6,244 bases of DNA, from the NCBI GenBank assembly GCA_029067025.1, contig JAIEFH010000189.1, positions 1 through 6,244 of the forward strand, in the 5' to 3' direction. The notes below the pieces were generated by a model. It worked only from the letters and a program-made list of their open reading frames with translations, was not told the DNA's origin and searched no databases. This DNA comes from Oscillospiraceae bacterium. Its GTDB lineage: Bacteria > Bacillota > Clostridia > Oscillospirales > Oscillospiraceae. Shown here piece after piece: positions 4,562 through 6,244 of the stretch. Numbering within the stretch: the first letter of the stretch is position 1; the number at the start of each line of letters is the position of its first letter. Made by a program: the position numbers and the translations under genes.

Positions 4562-6244
4562 TTACGAAATATCAGCTAAATCCAGGTATTTGTACCCGCT
4601 GTCCGCAATGTGGTCTTTGCGGCCCTGGAGGTCGTTGCCCAGGAACATCTCGAATATCTGGGCCGTGCGCTCCACGTCCTCGGGCATGACCTTGATGAGC
4701 CGCCGGGTGTCCGGGCTCATGGTGGTCAGCCACATCATGTCGGGCTCGTTCTCACCCAAACCTTTGGAGCGCTGTACGTCCACCTTTTTGCCCGCCAGGG
4801 AGGCCACGATGTCGTTTTTCTCCTTGTCGGAGTAGGCAAACCAGGTCTTTTCCTTGCAGGTGATCTCGTACAGGGGAGACTCGGCGATATACACATACCC
4901 CTTCTCAATGAGGGTGGGCGTCAGCCGGTACAGCATGGCCAGCACCAGGGTGCGGATCTGGAAGCCGTCCTCGTCGCCATCGGTGCAGATGACAATCTTG
5001 TTCCAGCGCAGGTTATTCAAATCGAAGGCGTTCAGATCTTTATTGTTCTTGGACTGAACCTCCACCCCGCAGCCGATGACCTTCAGCAGATCGGTGATGA
5101 TCTCGCTTTTGAAGATGCGGGGGAGATCCGCTTTCAGACAGTTGAGGATCTTGCCACGGATGGGCATGATGCCCTGGAACTCCGCGTCCCGGCCCAGCTT
5201 CACGCTACCCAGGGCGGAGTCGCCCTCCACGATGTACAGCTCCCGGCGATCCACGTCTTTTGTGCGGCAGTCCACAAACTTCTGCACCCGGTTGGAGATG
5301 TCCACCGAGCCGGACAGCTTCTTTTTGATGCCCAGCCGGGTCTTTTCCGCCGTCTCCCTTGAGCGCTTGTTCACCAGCACCTGGCCCGCGATGCGCTCGG
5401 CGTCCATGGGGTTCTCGATGAAGTACACCTCAAACTGGGAGCGGAGGAATTCGGTCATGGCCTCCTGGACGAACTTGTTGGTGATGGACTTCTTGGTCTG
5501 GTTCTCGTAGCTGGTCTGGGTGGAGAAGTTGTTGGACACCAGCACCAGCGCGTCCTGGATATCGTTAAAGGTGACCTTGCTCTCGTTTTTCTGGTACTTG
5601 CCGTTCTGCTTGAGCCAGCCGTCAATGGCGGACACAAAGGCGGAGCGCATGGCCTTTTCCGGCGATCCGCCGTGCTCCAGCCAAGAGGAATTGTGGTAAT
5701 GCTCAATGACCTGCACCCGGTTGGAGAAGCAGAAGGACACGGACAGCTTCACCTTGTACTCCGCCTTGTCCGCCCGATCCCGGCCCCTGCGCTCCGACTG
5801 CCAGAACACGGGGGCAGTGAGTGGGTCGTCCCCGGCCAGCTCGGTCACATAGTCCACAATGCCGTTTTCATAGCGGAAGTCGGTGGTCTCGAACTTCCCG
5901 CCCGCCTGATTGCGGAAGCGGAAGGTCACCCCGGCGTTGACCACCGCCTGCCGCTTCATCACGTCGGCGTAGTACTCCTCCGGGATGTCAATGTCGGTGA
6001 ATACCTCCAGATCGGGCTTCCAGTGGAACTTGGAGCCGGTCTTTTTCCGGTCGGCGGGTTCCTTCTTCATCTCGCCCACGATCTCGCCTTTTTCAAAGTG
6101 AAGGGTGTATTTGAAGCCGTCCCGGTAGATCACCGCATCAAAGTATTCGCTGGCGTACTGGGTGGCGCAGGAGCCCAGGCCGTTGAGGCCCAGGGAATAC
6201 TCGTAGTTGTCCCCTTCGCCGTCATTGTAATTGACTCCTGCGTA
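4562..6244 (-). CDS. parE-like: Type IIA DNA topoisomerase, B subunit (ParE/GyrB-like, divergent), N-terminus cut by right window edge
   Basis: The last 560 residues are present; the start and the first ATP-site motifs lie beyond base 6244. This ATPase/Toprim subunit drives strand passage with the A subunit encoded next. Numbered from the right edge, visible features are: the ATP-lid glycine motif, here GLNGLG (19-24, bases 6173-6190) instead of GLHGVG; GSKFHWKPDLEVF (end of the ATPase domain, about 70-82); a transducer domain with YENQTKKS carrying the QTK lysine (about 249-251); Toprim with EGDSALGS (340-347, catalytic Glu) and DGDEDG (422-427, metal-binding DxDxD); RGKILN; and a C-terminal QRSKGLGENEPDMMW segment followed by GRKDHI. 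The canonical NTREGGTHE segment is replaced by NSSWLEHGGSPEKA. A GTG at 6131-6133 is internal, since the frame stays open and family-like upstream to the edge. The catalytic residues in view are intact, so it is likely active. ParE is chosen over GyrB because of the partner's features; this is not certain. Confidence 0.88.
   Translation of the reverse strand, partial: YAGVNYNDGEGDNYEYSLGLNGLGSCATQYASEYFDAVIYRDGFKYTLHFEKGEIVGEMKKEPADRKKTGSKFHWKPDLEVFTDIDIPEEYYADVMKRQAVVNAGVTFRFRNQAGGKFETTDFRYENGIVDYVTELAGDDPLTAPVFWQSERRGRDRADKAEYKVKLSVSFCFSNRVQVIEHYHNSSWLEHGGSPEKAMRSAFVSAIDGWLKQNGKYQKNESKVTFNDIQDALVLVSNNFSTQTSYENQTKKSITNKFVQEAMTEFLRSQFEVYFIENPMDAERIAGQVLVNKRSRETAEKTRLGIKKKLSGSVDISNRVQKFVDCRTKDVDRRELYIVEGDSALGSVKLGRDAEFQGIMPIRGKILNCLKADLPRIFKSEIITDLLKVIGCGVEVQSKNNKDLNAFDLNNLRWNKIVICTDGDEDGFQIRTLVLAMLYRLTPTLIEKGYVYIAESPLYEITCKEKTWFAYSDKEKNDIVASLAGKKVDVQRSKGLGENEPDMMWLTTMSPDTRRLIKVMPEDVERTAQIFEMFLGNDLQGRKDHIADSGYKYLDLADIS

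Noticed and set aside
4610..5362. Plus-strand open frame opposite the topoisomerase B gene
   Set aside because: It is antisense to the conserved Toprim region and has no recognisable features of its own.
6131..6133. GTG as the start codon of the B subunit
   Set aside because: The frame stays open to the window edge and the upstream residues match the GyrB/ParE ATPase domain, so this valine is internal.

Overview
The window is a stretch of one strand of a bacterial chromosome: every supportable gene reads on the minus strand, right to left. High GC content and strongly biased GC-ending codons, Shine-Dalgarno-led starts, a lipoprotein signal, a YitT-family membrane protein and the protein sequences together suggest a high-GC gut-type clostridium (Oscillospiraceae-like, e.g. 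the Flavonifractor/Oscillibacter neighbourhood). That assignment is inference from style and family resemblance, not from a search.

In transcription order the layout is: (1) a type IIA topoisomerase B subunit (ParE/GyrB-like), entering from beyond the right edge and ending at 4562; (2) its A-subunit partner (ParC/GyrA-like, 4545-2290), 16 bases downstream with a TTG start; (3) a YitT-family membrane protein (2276-1410), 13 bases downstream; (4) a secreted lipoprotein (1372-206), 37 bases further on, whose C-terminal part looks like a transglutaminase-like fold without its catalytic residues; (5) a 102-base intergenic region holding a strong hairpin and a minus-strand promoter; (6) the first 34 codons of glutaminyl-tRNA synthetase (103-1), running off the left edge. 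Genes 1-4 are packed closely enough to be one operon; glnS probably has its own promoter.

The two topoisomerase subunits should form one A2B2 enzyme. Both keep the core catalytic residues that fall in the window (Tyr141/Arg140 in A; Toprim Glu and DxDxD in B; QTK lysine in B) but are divergent: the A subunit has Ala at the classic quinolone Ser83 position and no recognisable GyrA box, and the B subunit has GLNGLG in place of the usual GLHGVG ATP-lid motif. They may be a ParCE of a divergent lineage or an additional type II topoisomerase. No mobile element, CRISPR array, tRNA or rRNA was seen. Nothing here is clearly a new system; the items most worth a second look are the divergent topoisomerase pair, the degenerate transglutaminase-like lipoprotein and the promoter nested in a terminator-like hairpin.
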